From JABAYQ01 sp018608925 (GTDB lineage: Bacteria; Bacteroidota; Bacteroidia; Flavobacteriales; UBA7312), in the NCBI GenBank assembly GCA_037625715.1, contig JASJHQ010000074.1:1-34220 (forward strand): a stretch of DNA of 34,220 nucleotides, read 5' to 3'. Shown piece by piece: positions 7,165 through 14,908 of the stretch. Positions within the stretch are counted from its first letter, which is position 1. Every line of letters begins with the position of its first letter. The translations under genes and the position numbers were made by a program. Below the pieces are notes generated by a model. It was not told where the DNA came from. It made no database searches and worked only from the letters and a program-made list of their open reading frames with translations.

Positions 7165-8400
7165 ATGAATTACTCATTATTTCACCCTAGCGCAATTATT
7201 CAAGGAGAAATTAAACTTCCACGATCTAAAAGCTTAAGCAATAGAGCGTTAATAATTAAAGCGTTAAACGCTGATTCTTTTAATATCGAAAACCTTTCGC
7301 AAGCTAACGATACTGTATTGCTTGAAAATGCATTAAAAATAAAAGATGGTGAAATTAATGTGGACGATGCAGGAACTGCTTTTCGTTTCCTGACCTCATA
7401 CCTATCTGTTACTGAGGGTCAATTTATACTGACAGGAAGCCAAAGGATGAAGCAAAGACCAATAGGAGATTTAGTAGATGCGTTAAGGAAACTCGGAGCT
7501 AAAATCGAATATTTAGAAAATGAAAACAAACCACCACTAAAAATAATAGGTGCAACAATAGAAGGTGGAGAAGTAAAAATAAAAGGCTCAACAAGTAGTC
7601 AGTTTATCTCTTCTTTGTTAATGATAGCTCCAAAGCTAAAAAAAGGACTTAGGTTAATAATTGAAGATGATCTTGTATCTAAACCATACATAGAAATGAC
7701 TCTAGAAATGCTTGCTTATTTCGGCATAAAACATAGCTGGAAAAACAATGTTATTGAAATAAAAAAGCAAGAAATTCAAGCTCAAAACATAAATATTGAA
7801 AGCGATTGGAGTGCTGTAGGATTTTGGCTTGAAATGGTTAGCCTAAGTAAAGAAGGCTCAATCAAACTAAAAGGGTTGCAAGAAAATTCGTGGCAAGGCG
7901 ATAGAGAAACGCCAAGCTTTTTCAAAAGACTTGGTGTAAATACTTATTTTGAAGGCGATTATTTAATCGCAAATAAAGAAGGTAAAAAGAGTAAAACCGA
8001 TTCTACAATAAACTTAGTTGATCTTCCTGACCTATCCCTATCGTTAATATGCAGCTATGCTTTCGACAAAAAGCAAGCAAAATTTACTGGTTTGCAAACC
8101 CTAAAAAACAAAGAGTCCGATAGGTTAAGGAGTTTAAGAACCGAATTAGAAAAATGTGGAGTTACATGCAAAACAAATGACTCTAGTCTGATAATTGATG
8201 GATTTAAAAACCAAGCAAATGCCATTAGATTTAAGACCTACAAAGACCATAGAATAGCTATGTCGCTGGCACCATTTGCATTGCAAAACAGAATTGTAAT
8301 TGAAGATGTTGATGTAGTAAAAAAATCGTACCCAAAATTCTGGCAAGACTTACAAACAGTAGGATTTATAATAAACGAAGAAGCTCACTCAAACAGCTAA
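7165..8400 (+). CDS. aroA: 3-phosphoshikimate 1-carboxyvinyltransferase (EPSP synthase)
   Basis: EPSP synthase joins PEP to shikimate-3-phosphate, the sixth step of the shikimate pathway. Family motifs are LPRSKSLSNRALI at residues 18-30, DAGTAFRFL at 68-76, TGSQRMKQRPI at 90-100, SSQFISSLLM at 144-153, then DLPDLSLSLI, NKESDRL and YKDHRIAMS. The PEP-site loop reads DAGTAFRF, where many enzymes have GNAGTxxR. At 411 residues it is somewhat shorter than the 427 of the E. coli protein. It is the last gene of the operon. Its final 35 bases overlap, in opposite orientation, the end of the HAD gene. Confidence 0.95.
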   Translation: MNYSLFHPSAIIQGEIKLPRSKSLSNRALIIKALNADSFNIENLSQANDTVLLENALKIKDGEINVDDAGTAFRFLTSYLSVTEGQFILTGSQRMKQRPIGDLVDALRKLGAKIEYLENENKPPLKIIGATIEGGEVKIKGSTSSQFISSLLMIAPKLKKGLRLIIEDDLVSKPYIEMTLEMLAYFGIKHSWKNNVIEIKKQEIQAQNINIESDWSAVGFWLEMVSLSKEGSIKLKGLQENSWQGDRETPSFFKRLGVNTYFEGDYLIANKEGKKSKTDSTINLVDLPDLSLSLICSYAFDKKQAKFTGLQTLKNKESDRLRSLRTELEKCGVTCKTNDSSLIIDGFKNQANAIRFKTYKDHRIAMSLAPFALQNRIVIEDVDVVKKSYPKFWQDLQTVGFIINEEAHSNS

Positions 8401-9058
8401 TCTCAAAAGTTGGTTTTCCATCTATTTTATTATCATAAGGATTAAAATAAATTTGATCCATTCCAATATTTTTAGCCCCTAAAATATCAACAGGGAAATC
8501 ATCTCCAATCATTAGACTCTCACTTAGTTTTGCATTTACGCTAGACAAAGCATAATTAAAAATCTTAGAATCTGGCTTTTTAACTCCTATCTGCTCTGAA
8601 GTGATGACTTTGTCAAAATATACATCTAACTTAGATTGTTTTAACTTCACATGCTGCACCTCTTCAAAGCCGTTCGTAATAATATGTAGTTGATATTTCG
8701 TCTTAAGATATTTGAGCACCTGATGAGTAAAAGGGAATAAATGGGTTTTGTATGGCGCTGAATTAACATACATATCACCCAAATCTGAAGCAAGTTTATG
8801 ATTGTCAATTTTAAAATCATTTAAAGATAATTGAAAGCGATAAGACCTTAAACTATCTTTATCAATCTTTCCAACTCTATATAAAGACCAAAGATGTTCG
8901 TTATGGATATTATATTTCTCAATAAAAACATCGGGACTACTAATACCTAAATTTACTAGGTCAAAATGATTGTACATTTCTGTTAAGGCTTCTTTAGCAT
9001 TTTTTTCAAAGTCCCAAAGAGTCCTATCTAAATCGAAAAATAAATGAGAATATTTCAT
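8366..9058 (-). CDS. yjjG: YjjG-like HAD hydrolase (noncanonical pyrimidine nucleotidase)
   Basis: This haloacid dehalogenase superfamily phosphatase probably hydrolyses pyrimidine nucleoside monophosphates, including damaged ones, in the cytoplasm. HAD motif I FFDLDRT is at residues 7-13 with catalytic Asp9 and Asp11, motif II ITNG at 127-130, motif III Lys160 in GVKKPD, and motif IV GDDFPVDILGA at 185-195. A helical cap lies between motifs I and II. The 230-residue length fits the YjjG branch, as does the start KYSHLFFDLDRTLWDFEKN. It is the second gene of a minus-strand pair, three bases after the membrane protein. Its end overlaps aroA by 35 bases. Confidence 0.88.
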   Translation of the reverse strand: MKYSHLFFDLDRTLWDFEKNAKEALTEMYNHFDLVNLGISSPDVFIEKYNIHNEHLWSLYRVGKIDKDSLRSYRFQLSLNDFKIDNHKLASDLGDMYVNSAPYKTHLFPFTHQVLKYLKTKYQLHIITNGFEEVQHVKLKQSKLDVYFDKVITSEQIGVKKPDSKIFNYALSSVNAKLSESLMIGDDFPVDILGAKNIGMDQIYFNPYDNKIDGKPTFEISCLSELLRLL

Positions 9059-9061
9059 TAT

Positions 9062-9499
9062 TTATACAAAACGAAAAAGCGACATTCCTAAAGACCAAAG
9101 AAAAACCGAAACAAATAGATAAGGAATAGTCTTTAATTTATTTGGAAAATAACGCAAGGTTATAAATGTGCCAAATGGTATAGATAAGAATACCGGAGTT
9201 AAAAAAGCTAATCCTATTAGCCCATATTTATCCATTGCTTTTCGCACCATTTTTTGCTTAAATGTTTCTTTTTCCTTTTTTTCAGATTTATCTTTTTTTG
9301 GGAAAACACTAAAATATAAGTCCATTAATTTTTGAGAAAAAAAAGCAAAAAATAACACACCCATAGAACCTCCAACAAAACAAACAAATAAGGTTTGCCA
9401 AAAAGAAAATCCTAAACCTAAAGCTAGAGGAACACCAAGTATGAGCTTAACCATACTAGTTAGTAAAACAGAAATAATATTAGCAAAAGAAAAAGCCAT
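9062..9499 (-). CDS. Small integral membrane protein, unknown function
   Basis: The 145-residue protein has hydrophobic helices at about residues 5-30, 33-55, 91-112 and 122-143, with a strongly charged cytosolic-looking loop between them (KKDKSEKKEKETFKQK, about residues 69-84). The part YGLIGLAFLTPVFLSIPFGT resembles the re-entrant Pro/Gly motif of DedA/YqaA or small multidrug export-like proteins, but the likeness is too slight for a name. It is co-transcribed with the YjjG-like gene, its stop three bases before that start. No exact TAnnTTTG lies upstream on the minus strand; GAATTTTG at 9523-9530 is one base off. Confidence 0.75.
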   Translation of the reverse strand: MAFSFANIISVLLTSMVKLILGVPLALGLGFSFWQTLFVCFVGGSMGVLFFAFFSQKLMDLYFSVFPKKDKSEKKEKETFKQKMVRKAMDKYGLIGLAFLTPVFLSIPFGTFITLRYFPNKLKTIPYLFVSVFLWSLGMSLFRFV

Positions 9500-9591
9500 A
9501 TGGTAAATGAAGTTAGAAGAACAAAATTCGGTTTTTTTAAATTAAAATTCAACAGAATAATGACGTAAAATAATAAGAATAAAAAAAACAC

Positions 9592-9599
9592 TATATTTG
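9592..9599 (+). promoter_or_regulatory. Candidate -7 promoter element of the YHS-DoxX-ATP-grasp operon
   Basis: TATATTTG matches TAnnTTTG and ends 22 bases before the ATG at 9622. No clear -33 TTG. It lies in the 122-base gap between divergent genes. Confidence 0.5.
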
Positions 9600-9621
9600 T
9601 TATGTATTAAATCTTAAGCAC

Positions 9622-10080
9622 ATGAAAAATGTTATCCTATGGATGTTTTTATTAACATCGCTCTCACTATTTAGTCAAACCAAATCCAATCATTTATACT
9701 TAAGCGCTTCCAAAGTTGCTATTGACGGATATGATCTGACTACATACTTCACACTTAACAAAGCTATTGAAGGATCAAAAAAATTCAGCACGAAACACGA
9801 AGGAGCAACTTACTACTTTAAGTCAGAGCAAAACAAACAACAATTTTTAAAAAACCCAGAGAAATTCCTACCTCAATACGGAGGCTGGTGCGCCTATGCT
9901 ATGGGGGAAAAAGCTGAAAAAGTATCTATAGACCCTGAAACCTTCATTATTACTGATGGAAAACTTTATCTTTTTTATAACTCTTATTTTAATGACACTT
10001 CCGAAAAATGGAATGTCGACCCAAATGGTTTGAGAATTAAAGCAGATAGAAACTGGATTAACACACTTAAAAACAACTAA
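9622..10080 (+). CDS. Secreted YHS-domain protein
   Basis: A 152-residue protein with a signal peptide (MKNVILWMFLLTSLSLFSQ) and a YHS domain, a small fold linked to metal or copper binding. The domain spans about residues 30-95: VAIDGYDLTTYF, then a Gly-Ser-x-x-F strand, FKSEQNKQQFLKNPEKFLPQYGGWCAYAM. One Cys (Cys90 in GGWCAYAM) remains. Relatives are often named YHS domain-containing (seleno)proteins, so this Cys position is worth comparing with them. After it comes a YLFYNSYF segment and a Trp-rich tail. It probably acts in the periplasm. It is first of three adjacent genes with a DoxX-like protein three bases away. The precise role is not known. Confidence 0.85.
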   Translation: MKNVILWMFLLTSLSLFSQTKSNHLYLSASKVAIDGYDLTTYFTLNKAIEGSKKFSTKHEGATYYFKSEQNKQQFLKNPEKFLPQYGGWCAYAMGEKAEKVSIDPETFIITDGKLYLFYNSYFNDTSEKWNVDPNGLRIKADRNWINTLKNN

Positions 10081-10083
10081 GGC

Positions 10084-10494
10084 ATGAAAAAAATAGAAAG
10101 AATTTTTAGAATAATTATAGCATTTATCTTTATTCAGTCATTGTATTACAAGTTCTCAGGTCATGCTGAGGCAGTTCATATATTTACTACTATAGGTATG
10201 GAACCATTTGGAAGAATTGGTGTAGGAATATCAGAATTAATTGTAGCCGTTTTATTATTTCTACCTAAAACGAGAGTGCTATCCTTATTAGGCTCTATAG
10301 GTTTAATGTGTGGAGCCATTTTCTTCCATTTAAGCACTGACCTAGGAATTGTAGTTCATTGGGATGGAGAGAATGACAAAGGCGCGCTATTTGGAATGGG
10401 AGTAACTGTCTTGATTTTATCGACTTATATGTTGATAGCATATTACAAGAATAATCTACCAATCAATTCAATTAAAAAAATAATTGGCTTTTAA
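10084..10494 (+). CDS. DoxX-like integral membrane protein
   Basis: A 136-residue four-helix membrane protein. Hydrophobic segments are at about residues 8-22, 44-61, 66-83 and 102-121. The start IERIFRIIIAFIFIQSLYYKFSG, with a Tyr-Lys-Phe after helix 1, and the VAVLLFLP segment ending helix 2 are characteristic of the DoxX/SURF4-like superfamily (DoxD relatives are linked to quinone-dependent sulfur oxidation; many bacterial members have no known role). A polar loop with HWDGENDKG precedes helix 4. It begins three bases after the YHS gene, and its stop directly abuts the ATG of the ATP-grasp gene, so the three form one unit. Confidence 0.8.
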   Translation: MKKIERIFRIIIAFIFIQSLYYKFSGHAEAVHIFTTIGMEPFGRIGVGISELIVAVLLFLPKTRVLSLLGSIGLMCGAIFFHLSTDLGIVVHWDGENDKGALFGMGVTVLILSTYMLIAYYKNNLPINSIKKIIGF

Positions 10495-11508
10495 ATGAAC
10501 AAGTTAAAAAGGACATTATATTATGAATACTGGCCACTCTGGATATTTTATATACCAGTAGGGATATATGGACTTATACTCGCTCTTAAAGCAAGATCAA
10601 TAACTTATTTCACAACAGTCAACCCATGCATGAGATATAGTGGGAGTTTAGAGAACTCAAAATCAGATTATTTAAAATACTTACCAATTGAGTTTTTGCC
10701 AATAACAGAAATGATAGATAAAACCATTTCAGAAAAAAAGTTGAGAAAATTAATTAAAAGGAAAAAATTTGAATTCCCAATACTCATTAAGCCAGACTCA
10801 GGACAAAGAGGAATTGAAATTGAAAAAATAAATAATTTTGAAAACTTAAAAGTCTTTTTAGCAAAAGCATCTAGGTCTAAATTTTTAATTCAAGAATTTA
10901 TAGACCACCCTATTGAGCTAGGCATTCTTATTGCAAAGAACCCAAAGAGCAAAGAACGTAAAATAACCTCTGTAACTTTAAAGAAATTTTTAAGTATTAA
11001 AGGAGATGGTACATCAACTTTTAAAGAATTAGTAGGAAGTAACATCAGAGCATCTAAACATAAAAAAGAACTTGAAGTTAAGTTTACAAATAGATGGAAC
11101 GATGTTATTGCTAAAGGAGATGATATTTTACTGGAACCTATAGGAAACCACAATAGAGGTACTGAGTTTATAGATGGCAATTACCTTATAAACAATCAAC
11201 TTTTGGAAGTTATAGACGGAATAGCATCCAATATTCCTCACTTCTATTATGGAAGAATAGACTTGAAAGTGAAAAGCTTGGAGAGCTTGATGAATGGCGA
11301 AGACATAAAGATACTAGAAGTAAATGGTGTGAATTCTGAGCCCGCTCATATTTACGACAAAAACTACAACATTATTGACGCCTATAAAGACCTATTTAAC
11401 CATATGGAATTGATATATGACATAGGCCATGAAAATAGAATTAGAGGCGAAAAAATGGCTCCTTTTTCAGAAATACTAAAAGGAATCTACCAATTATACA
11501 ATCATTAA
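10495..11508 (+). CDS. ATP-grasp ligase-like protein with an N-terminal hydrophobic segment
   Basis: The 337-residue protein looks like a D-Ala-D-Ala-ligase-type ATP-grasp enzyme, which joins a carboxylate to an amine or thiol at the cost of ATP. ATP-binding features are Lys99 in FPILIKPDSG (94-103) and QEF at 133-135. A GDGTSTFKELV strand (170-180) and GNHNRGTEF (217-225) follow. Metal-binding candidates are Asp256 in YGRIDLKV and Glu275/Asn277 in LEVNGVNSEPAHIYD. Residues 12-32 form an aromatic hydrophobic segment (YWPLWIFYIPVGIYG), which suggests membrane attachment. I recall similar proteins in other Flavobacteria next to DoxX genes. The substrate is unknown. It follows DoxX with no gap. 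Confidence 0.75.
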   Translation: MNKLKRTLYYEYWPLWIFYIPVGIYGLILALKARSITYFTTVNPCMRYSGSLENSKSDYLKYLPIEFLPITEMIDKTISEKKLRKLIKRKKFEFPILIKPDSGQRGIEIEKINNFENLKVFLAKASRSKFLIQEFIDHPIELGILIAKNPKSKERKITSVTLKKFLSIKGDGTSTFKELVGSNIRASKHKKELEVKFTNRWNDVIAKGDDILLEPIGNHNRGTEFIDGNYLINNQLLEVIDGIASNIPHFYYGRIDLKVKSLESLMNGEDIKILEVNGVNSEPAHIYDKNYNIIDAYKDLFNHMELIYDIGHENRIRGEKMAPFSEILKGIYQLYNH

Positions 11509-11517
11509 AAAAGCCTG

Positions 11518-12399
11518 TTATTTTAAAAAAGGTATTCTACTTAGACTAACAGACTGATAGGATATTTGCTTTGCTCCAAATCCTAAATTTCTTTTTGCAA
11601 TTCCTTGCATATTAGAACCTTCAAAATCAAAAGTTAAATTATTAAACTCCTTACTATTAAAAATATGATTTAGTAGAAAGAAAAAAGCACCATACTTTTT
11701 GCCAATATCATTGCAATACGAAGAGTGTAAAATGAGTCTATTATTAAAAAAAGTAACGAAAACAGAACAACAATTAACTCCTTGATATTGAACGGAAAAT
11801 ATTCTGCCCTTTTGATTTGCTAAACAATAATTAATCAATTTATATTGAGTGTCATTTAAACGATCGTTCATGTAAGACTTTCCTAATGTTTTCTTTTGAT
11901 CACAAAACTGTACAATACTATCTGGTTTTAAAGATATTGAAAGAGAATTGTTAGAAGCTTTAGAAATATTTTTCTTTACCGATTTAGAATAAGATTCCAT
12001 TATTCTATTCTTGTCTGGATCCAAAAAAAGTTCGTGATTTATATTTTGCTTAAAAGAAAAAACCGAAGAAGAGTTTTGAGAGTTAAGGTTGAAATTAATG
12101 TACAAATATTTTTTAGGAATAGAAGAAATGAAATCGTCGACATTACAATCGTTATCTTGTGAGAAAAGACCTAACTGCTGACTAAAAAGAGGTTGTCTTA
12201 CGGTATAAATCATTCCCCACTTAACACGCTCAAACAGAGGCATAACTGCCTGATAATCATCTAAAACAAGTGCATTCCATTTATTACAAACTATATTTAA
12301 ATACCAACTTTGAGCATATATATTATTCCCATTGCTCTTCATTAAACATTGATCCCATTTCTGAAAATCAATTTCATTATATTTTAAAAACTTAATCAT
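11518..12399 (-). CDS. FemAB/GNAT-like acyltransferase
   Basis: A 293-residue protein of the GNAT superfamily, FemAB or BioF2-like branch, which typically moves an aminoacyl or acyl group onto a cell-envelope substrate. The N-terminal half is degenerate (YAQSWYLNIV, LFERVKWGMIYTVRQPLFSQQLGLF), and the C-terminal half carries the transferase core: SVQYQGVNCCSVFVTFFNNRL, a GKKYGAFFFLLNHIF helix, and LTFDFEGSNMQGIAKRNLGFGA, a common ending of this branch (F-D-F-E-G-S-x-x-G-I). Its ATG overlaps the stop of the deacetylase-like gene (ATGA), so the pair is translationally coupled. The substrate is unknown; surface polysaccharide is a reasonable guess. Confidence 0.78.
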   Translation of the reverse strand: MIKFLKYNEIDFQKWDQCLMKSNGNNIYAQSWYLNIVCNKWNALVLDDYQAVMPLFERVKWGMIYTVRQPLFSQQLGLFSQDNDCNVDDFISSIPKKYLYINFNLNSQNSSSVFSFKQNINHELFLDPDKNRIMESYSKSVKKNISKASNNSLSISLKPDSIVQFCDQKKTLGKSYMNDRLNDTQYKLINYCLANQKGRIFSVQYQGVNCCSVFVTFFNNRLILHSSYCNDIGKKYGAFFFLLNHIFNSKEFNNLTFDFEGSNMQGIAKRNLGFGAKQISYQSVSLSRIPFLK

Positions 12400-13697
12400 G
12401 AATGAATATAATCAACCATATCTCTAAACAATAACTTCCAACCTTTCCATTCTTTATAATCACTCCATGTCTCATTATGCCAAACAGTAATCAAGGTGCC
12501 ATTCACATTTTTAACTTGATCAATAACATTTTTCATAGATTCTAAGCTTTCTTGAGGAGTATAGTTAAGATAATAACGAAAAGTAGCATCCATAATTGCA
12601 AAGGGATGGATTCTCAAAGAAGTAGACTTCTCTAATTCTAAATCATAAAAAATATACGAATTACATATGGAAGCTCTAAAGCCAGGAAGCTCAGCATATC
12701 CCATAGTATAATCATTAAAAATATCTAAATCTATTAAGTTTCTATATGTGGTAGGCAGAGAAAGTTGAAGAAAGTGTTGTCTGCTATTATGTAATTCTGA
12801 TTTAGTAATATCAACTAATCTATCTTGCTCCATTTTCAATAAATGATTGCTAGAGTTAGAATTAAAAGATGGATGCAAACCAATCTTAGCAAAATCTGAC
12901 AAATGTTTAATTAACAACTTAAATTTACGACTAGTAACAAGAACATTTTTATCATTCAATCCATAATTACCTAGTAGAATAAAATAAATAAAGTCCAGCT
13001 TATATTTTTTTAAAATATTTAATTGGTAGTTATAAGTATCATATGGGTCTTTATGTCTTCCAATCAAAACATTATATCGCTTTATGAAAGTCTCTTTATC
13101 GAGTTGAATGATAGACTTCAAAAAAGAAGCAACGTTTCTAGAGAATCCTTTCTCTAAAAAACAATAAGCATTATCAATATCAACCGTAGAAACATACTTA
13201 AAGTTCTTTTTAGGAAACAATAAGTCAGGATACCTCAGTTCTATTATACTTTGAAACTTCTTAGCCCATAGATTGACCAATGGAGTTTGAAGAAAATTGT
13301 TTTGATACGCTATACTCTCTTGAGCTTTAAAACGATTGTAATGGTCTTTAAAATGAGGCAAATACTCTTCGTATCTACTAACTAAATAAAAGCTAGCAGA
13401 AAAAATATCGAATGGTAAAGTACTTTTATTGGTGGACGGAAAAAATATTGCTAAATCATCCCATTTGGAAAAAGTAAGTTCTTGATCAACAATTTCGGTT
13501 TGCAATAAAAGGCCGTGACTTTCAACAAACAATTCGTTGTCGAATTGTTGCATCGAATAATTTAATTTTGGTTGGTCGGAATTTATAAAATCCTCCTTAT
13601 TATCGGTAATTTCATAATCAATGCTCCAAATATCTTTAAAAATAAGCTGGAAGATGTATTGAATTCTACTTGTTTTTTTGGAGGTATATATCAGCAT
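12396..13697 (-). CDS. DUF7033-type polysaccharide-deacetylase-like protein
   Basis: The 433-residue protein resembles the Bacteroidota family annotated as polysaccharide deacetylase family protein with an N-terminal DUF7033 (about residues 1-90, with IQYIFQLIFKDI and KLNYS). The remainder has traces of a NodB fold: the first metal motif TVDIDNAY at 171-178, GLHPSFNS at 273-280, SRQHFLQLS at 305-313, GYAELPGFRAS at 333-343, and a late WHNETWSD at 406-413. The pattern suggests a metal-dependent de-N-acetylase with altered motifs, though activity is uncertain. No signal peptide is visible. It is first in a coupled two-gene unit with the FemAB-like protein. Confidence 0.78.
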   Translation of the reverse strand: MLIYTSKKTSRIQYIFQLIFKDIWSIDYEITDNKEDFINSDQPKLNYSMQQFDNELFVESHGLLLQTEIVDQELTFSKWDDLAIFFPSTNKSTLPFDIFSASFYLVSRYEEYLPHFKDHYNRFKAQESIAYQNNFLQTPLVNLWAKKFQSIIELRYPDLLFPKKNFKYVSTVDIDNAYCFLEKGFSRNVASFLKSIIQLDKETFIKRYNVLIGRHKDPYDTYNYQLNILKKYKLDFIYFILLGNYGLNDKNVLVTSRKFKLLIKHLSDFAKIGLHPSFNSNSSNHLLKMEQDRLVDITKSELHNSRQHFLQLSLPTTYRNLIDLDIFNDYTMGYAELPGFRASICNSYIFYDLELEKSTSLRIHPFAIMDATFRYYLNYTPQESLESMKNVIDQVKNVNGTLITVWHNETWSDYKEWKGWKLLFRDMVDYIHS

Positions 13698-13780
13698 TGT
13701 TGTTAATCCTTCTTCTTTGAGCTAAAATAATAGTTTTAAATAACTAACACTAACTTAAAAAAACATATTAAAAAGATGGC

Positions 13781-13814
13781 AAAAAAATAGCCTTTGTAAA
13801 AAATACAAAGGCTA
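13781..13814 (-). terminator. Rho-independent terminator of rpsT
   Basis: A perfect 11-bp hairpin (13788-13798 paired with 13804-13814, five-A loop) is followed on the minus strand by seven T (complement of A at 13781-13787). It begins 25 bases after the rpsT stop. Confidence 0.9.
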
Positions 13815-13838
13815 AATTATATAGAGAATTAACTCTAA

Positions 13839-14090
13839 TTATAGGCTGTTAGCAAACTTAGCTAATTTAGATTTTAAGTTTGCAGCTTTATTCTTATGAA
13901 TAATATTTCTCTTTGTTAGTTTGTCAAGCATAGACTCTAAAGATGGTAACATCTCAATAGCTTCTTTCTTATCAGTTGACGCTCTAAACTTACGAACTGC
14001 GTTTCTAGTAGTTTTGTGGTAGTAACTATTAGCAAGATTTCTCTTAGCAGATTGTCTGATTCTTTTCTTTGCTGACTTGTGATTAGCCAT
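13839..14090 (-). CDS. rpsT: 30S ribosomal protein S20
   Basis: S20 binds 16S rRNA in the body of the small subunit. The 83-residue, very basic helical protein starts MANHKSAKKRIRQSAKRNLA, the usual S20 opening, and ends with the helical RNIIHKNKAANLKSKLAKFAN motif. It has its own candidate promoter and a strong terminator, so it is probably transcribed alone, despite lying 92 bases behind mnmD on the same strand. Such genes are often under translational self-control in other bacteria, but no such structure was seen here. Confidence 0.97.
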   Translation of the reverse strand: MANHKSAKKRIRQSAKRNLANSYYHKTTRNAVRKFRASTDKKEAIEMLPSLESMLDKLTKRNIIHKNKAANLKSKLAKFANSL

Positions 14091-14124
14091 AATTTATTCT
14101 TTTTTTCTGATTAAAATAGGATTG

Positions 14125-14132
14125 CAAATGTA
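14125..14132 (-). promoter_or_regulatory. Candidate -7 promoter element of rpsT
   Basis: TACATTTG on the minus strand matches TAnnTTTG and ends 34 bases upstream of the rpsT ATG, within the gap after mnmD. Confidence 0.5.
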
Positions 14133-14182
14133 TTAAATTTTTGTTTAAAAACTATTTTTTGCATAAAAAGAATTTCATCTTA

Positions 14183-14854
14183 TTACTTTTTACGAAAAGC
14201 TTGGGTAATTTCTCTTTTTCCAGGAGGACCTGGAATAGCCCTAACTTCAAATCCAATGGAAGACAAATCTCTTTTAAATTGACCATTGGCACAGTAAGTA
14301 ACTAGTAAACCCCCATCGTTTAAAGCATCATATATTTTTTTAAAAATCTCGGGCTTCCACAATTCTGGCTGAACCCTAGGGCCGAAGGCATCATAATAAA
14401 CAAGATCGTATTTTTTATTAAAAGAAATATCTTGAATGGTTGTATTCCATTTAGTAAAATGAAATTTTTCGCTAATCTTTATCTGCTTGTCCCAGTCGCA
14501 AGTATGAAGTTTTTCGAAAATCGGCTGTAAATCAAGCTTATCTAAATTGGATAAATAATTTAACTGATTTGCTGTTTCAACACTAATTGGCTCACTTTCG
14601 ATACTGTCAAACTCTATTTTAGAGTAATTATTAGAATGGCAATAAGTAAGAAAAGTGTTAAGACCAGTACCAAAACCCATTTCAAGTATAGATACGTTAG
14701 TGCTTAGTATTTGCTTTAAACCAGACTCTATATAAACATGAATGGCCTCGGTAACCGCCCCTTGCTTTGAGTGATATTGCTCATTTAAAAACCTAGACTT
14801 GAGCGAGTTACTTCCATCTTTAGTAATTATTATTTGATCGTCTATACTATCCAT
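14183..14854 (-). CDS. mnmD: tRNA (5-methylaminomethyl-2-thiouridine)(34)-methyltransferase MnmD
   Basis: MnmD completes mnm5s2U at the wobble position of tRNAs for Lys, Glu and Gln by methylating nm5s2U. The 223-residue protein carries SAM motif I ILEMGFGTGLN at residues 56-66, the catalytic-site segment YYDAFGPRVQPELW, and the C-terminal PGPPGKREITQA signature of the MnmC methyltransferase domain. It lacks the FAD oxidoreductase half found fused in E. coli MnmC, so it is a stand-alone methyltransferase as in many non-proteobacterial species. It is divergent from the M42 aminopeptidase gene and upstream of rpsT on the same strand. Confidence 0.93.
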   Translation of the reverse strand: MDSIDDQIIITKDGSNSLKSRFLNEQYHSKQGAVTEAIHVYIESGLKQILSTNVSILEMGFGTGLNTFLTYCHSNNYSKIEFDSIESEPISVETANQLNYLSNLDKLDLQPIFEKLHTCDWDKQIKISEKFHFTKWNTTIQDISFNKKYDLVYYDAFGPRVQPELWKPEIFKKIYDALNDGGLLVTYCANGQFKRDLSSIGFEVRAIPGPPGKREITQAFRKK

Positions 14855-14876
14855 AAAGTAATAAGATATAATTTAT

Positions 14877-14884
14877 TAAATTTG
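14877..14884 (+). promoter_or_regulatory. Candidate -7 promoter element of the M42 aminopeptidase gene
   Basis: TAAATTTG matches TAnnTTTG. It ends 24 bases before the chosen ATG at 14909 and lies inside any longer reading of the gene, which supports the shorter start. Confidence 0.55.
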
Positions 14885-14908
14885 CACCCTCTTTCAAATG
14901 ACAATTTT

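Noticed and set aside
14834..14908. Longer start for the M42 aminopeptidase (25 more residues)
   Set aside because: The extra residues lack family character and the candidate promoter TAAATTTG lies inside them; the ATG at 14909 fits the family start.
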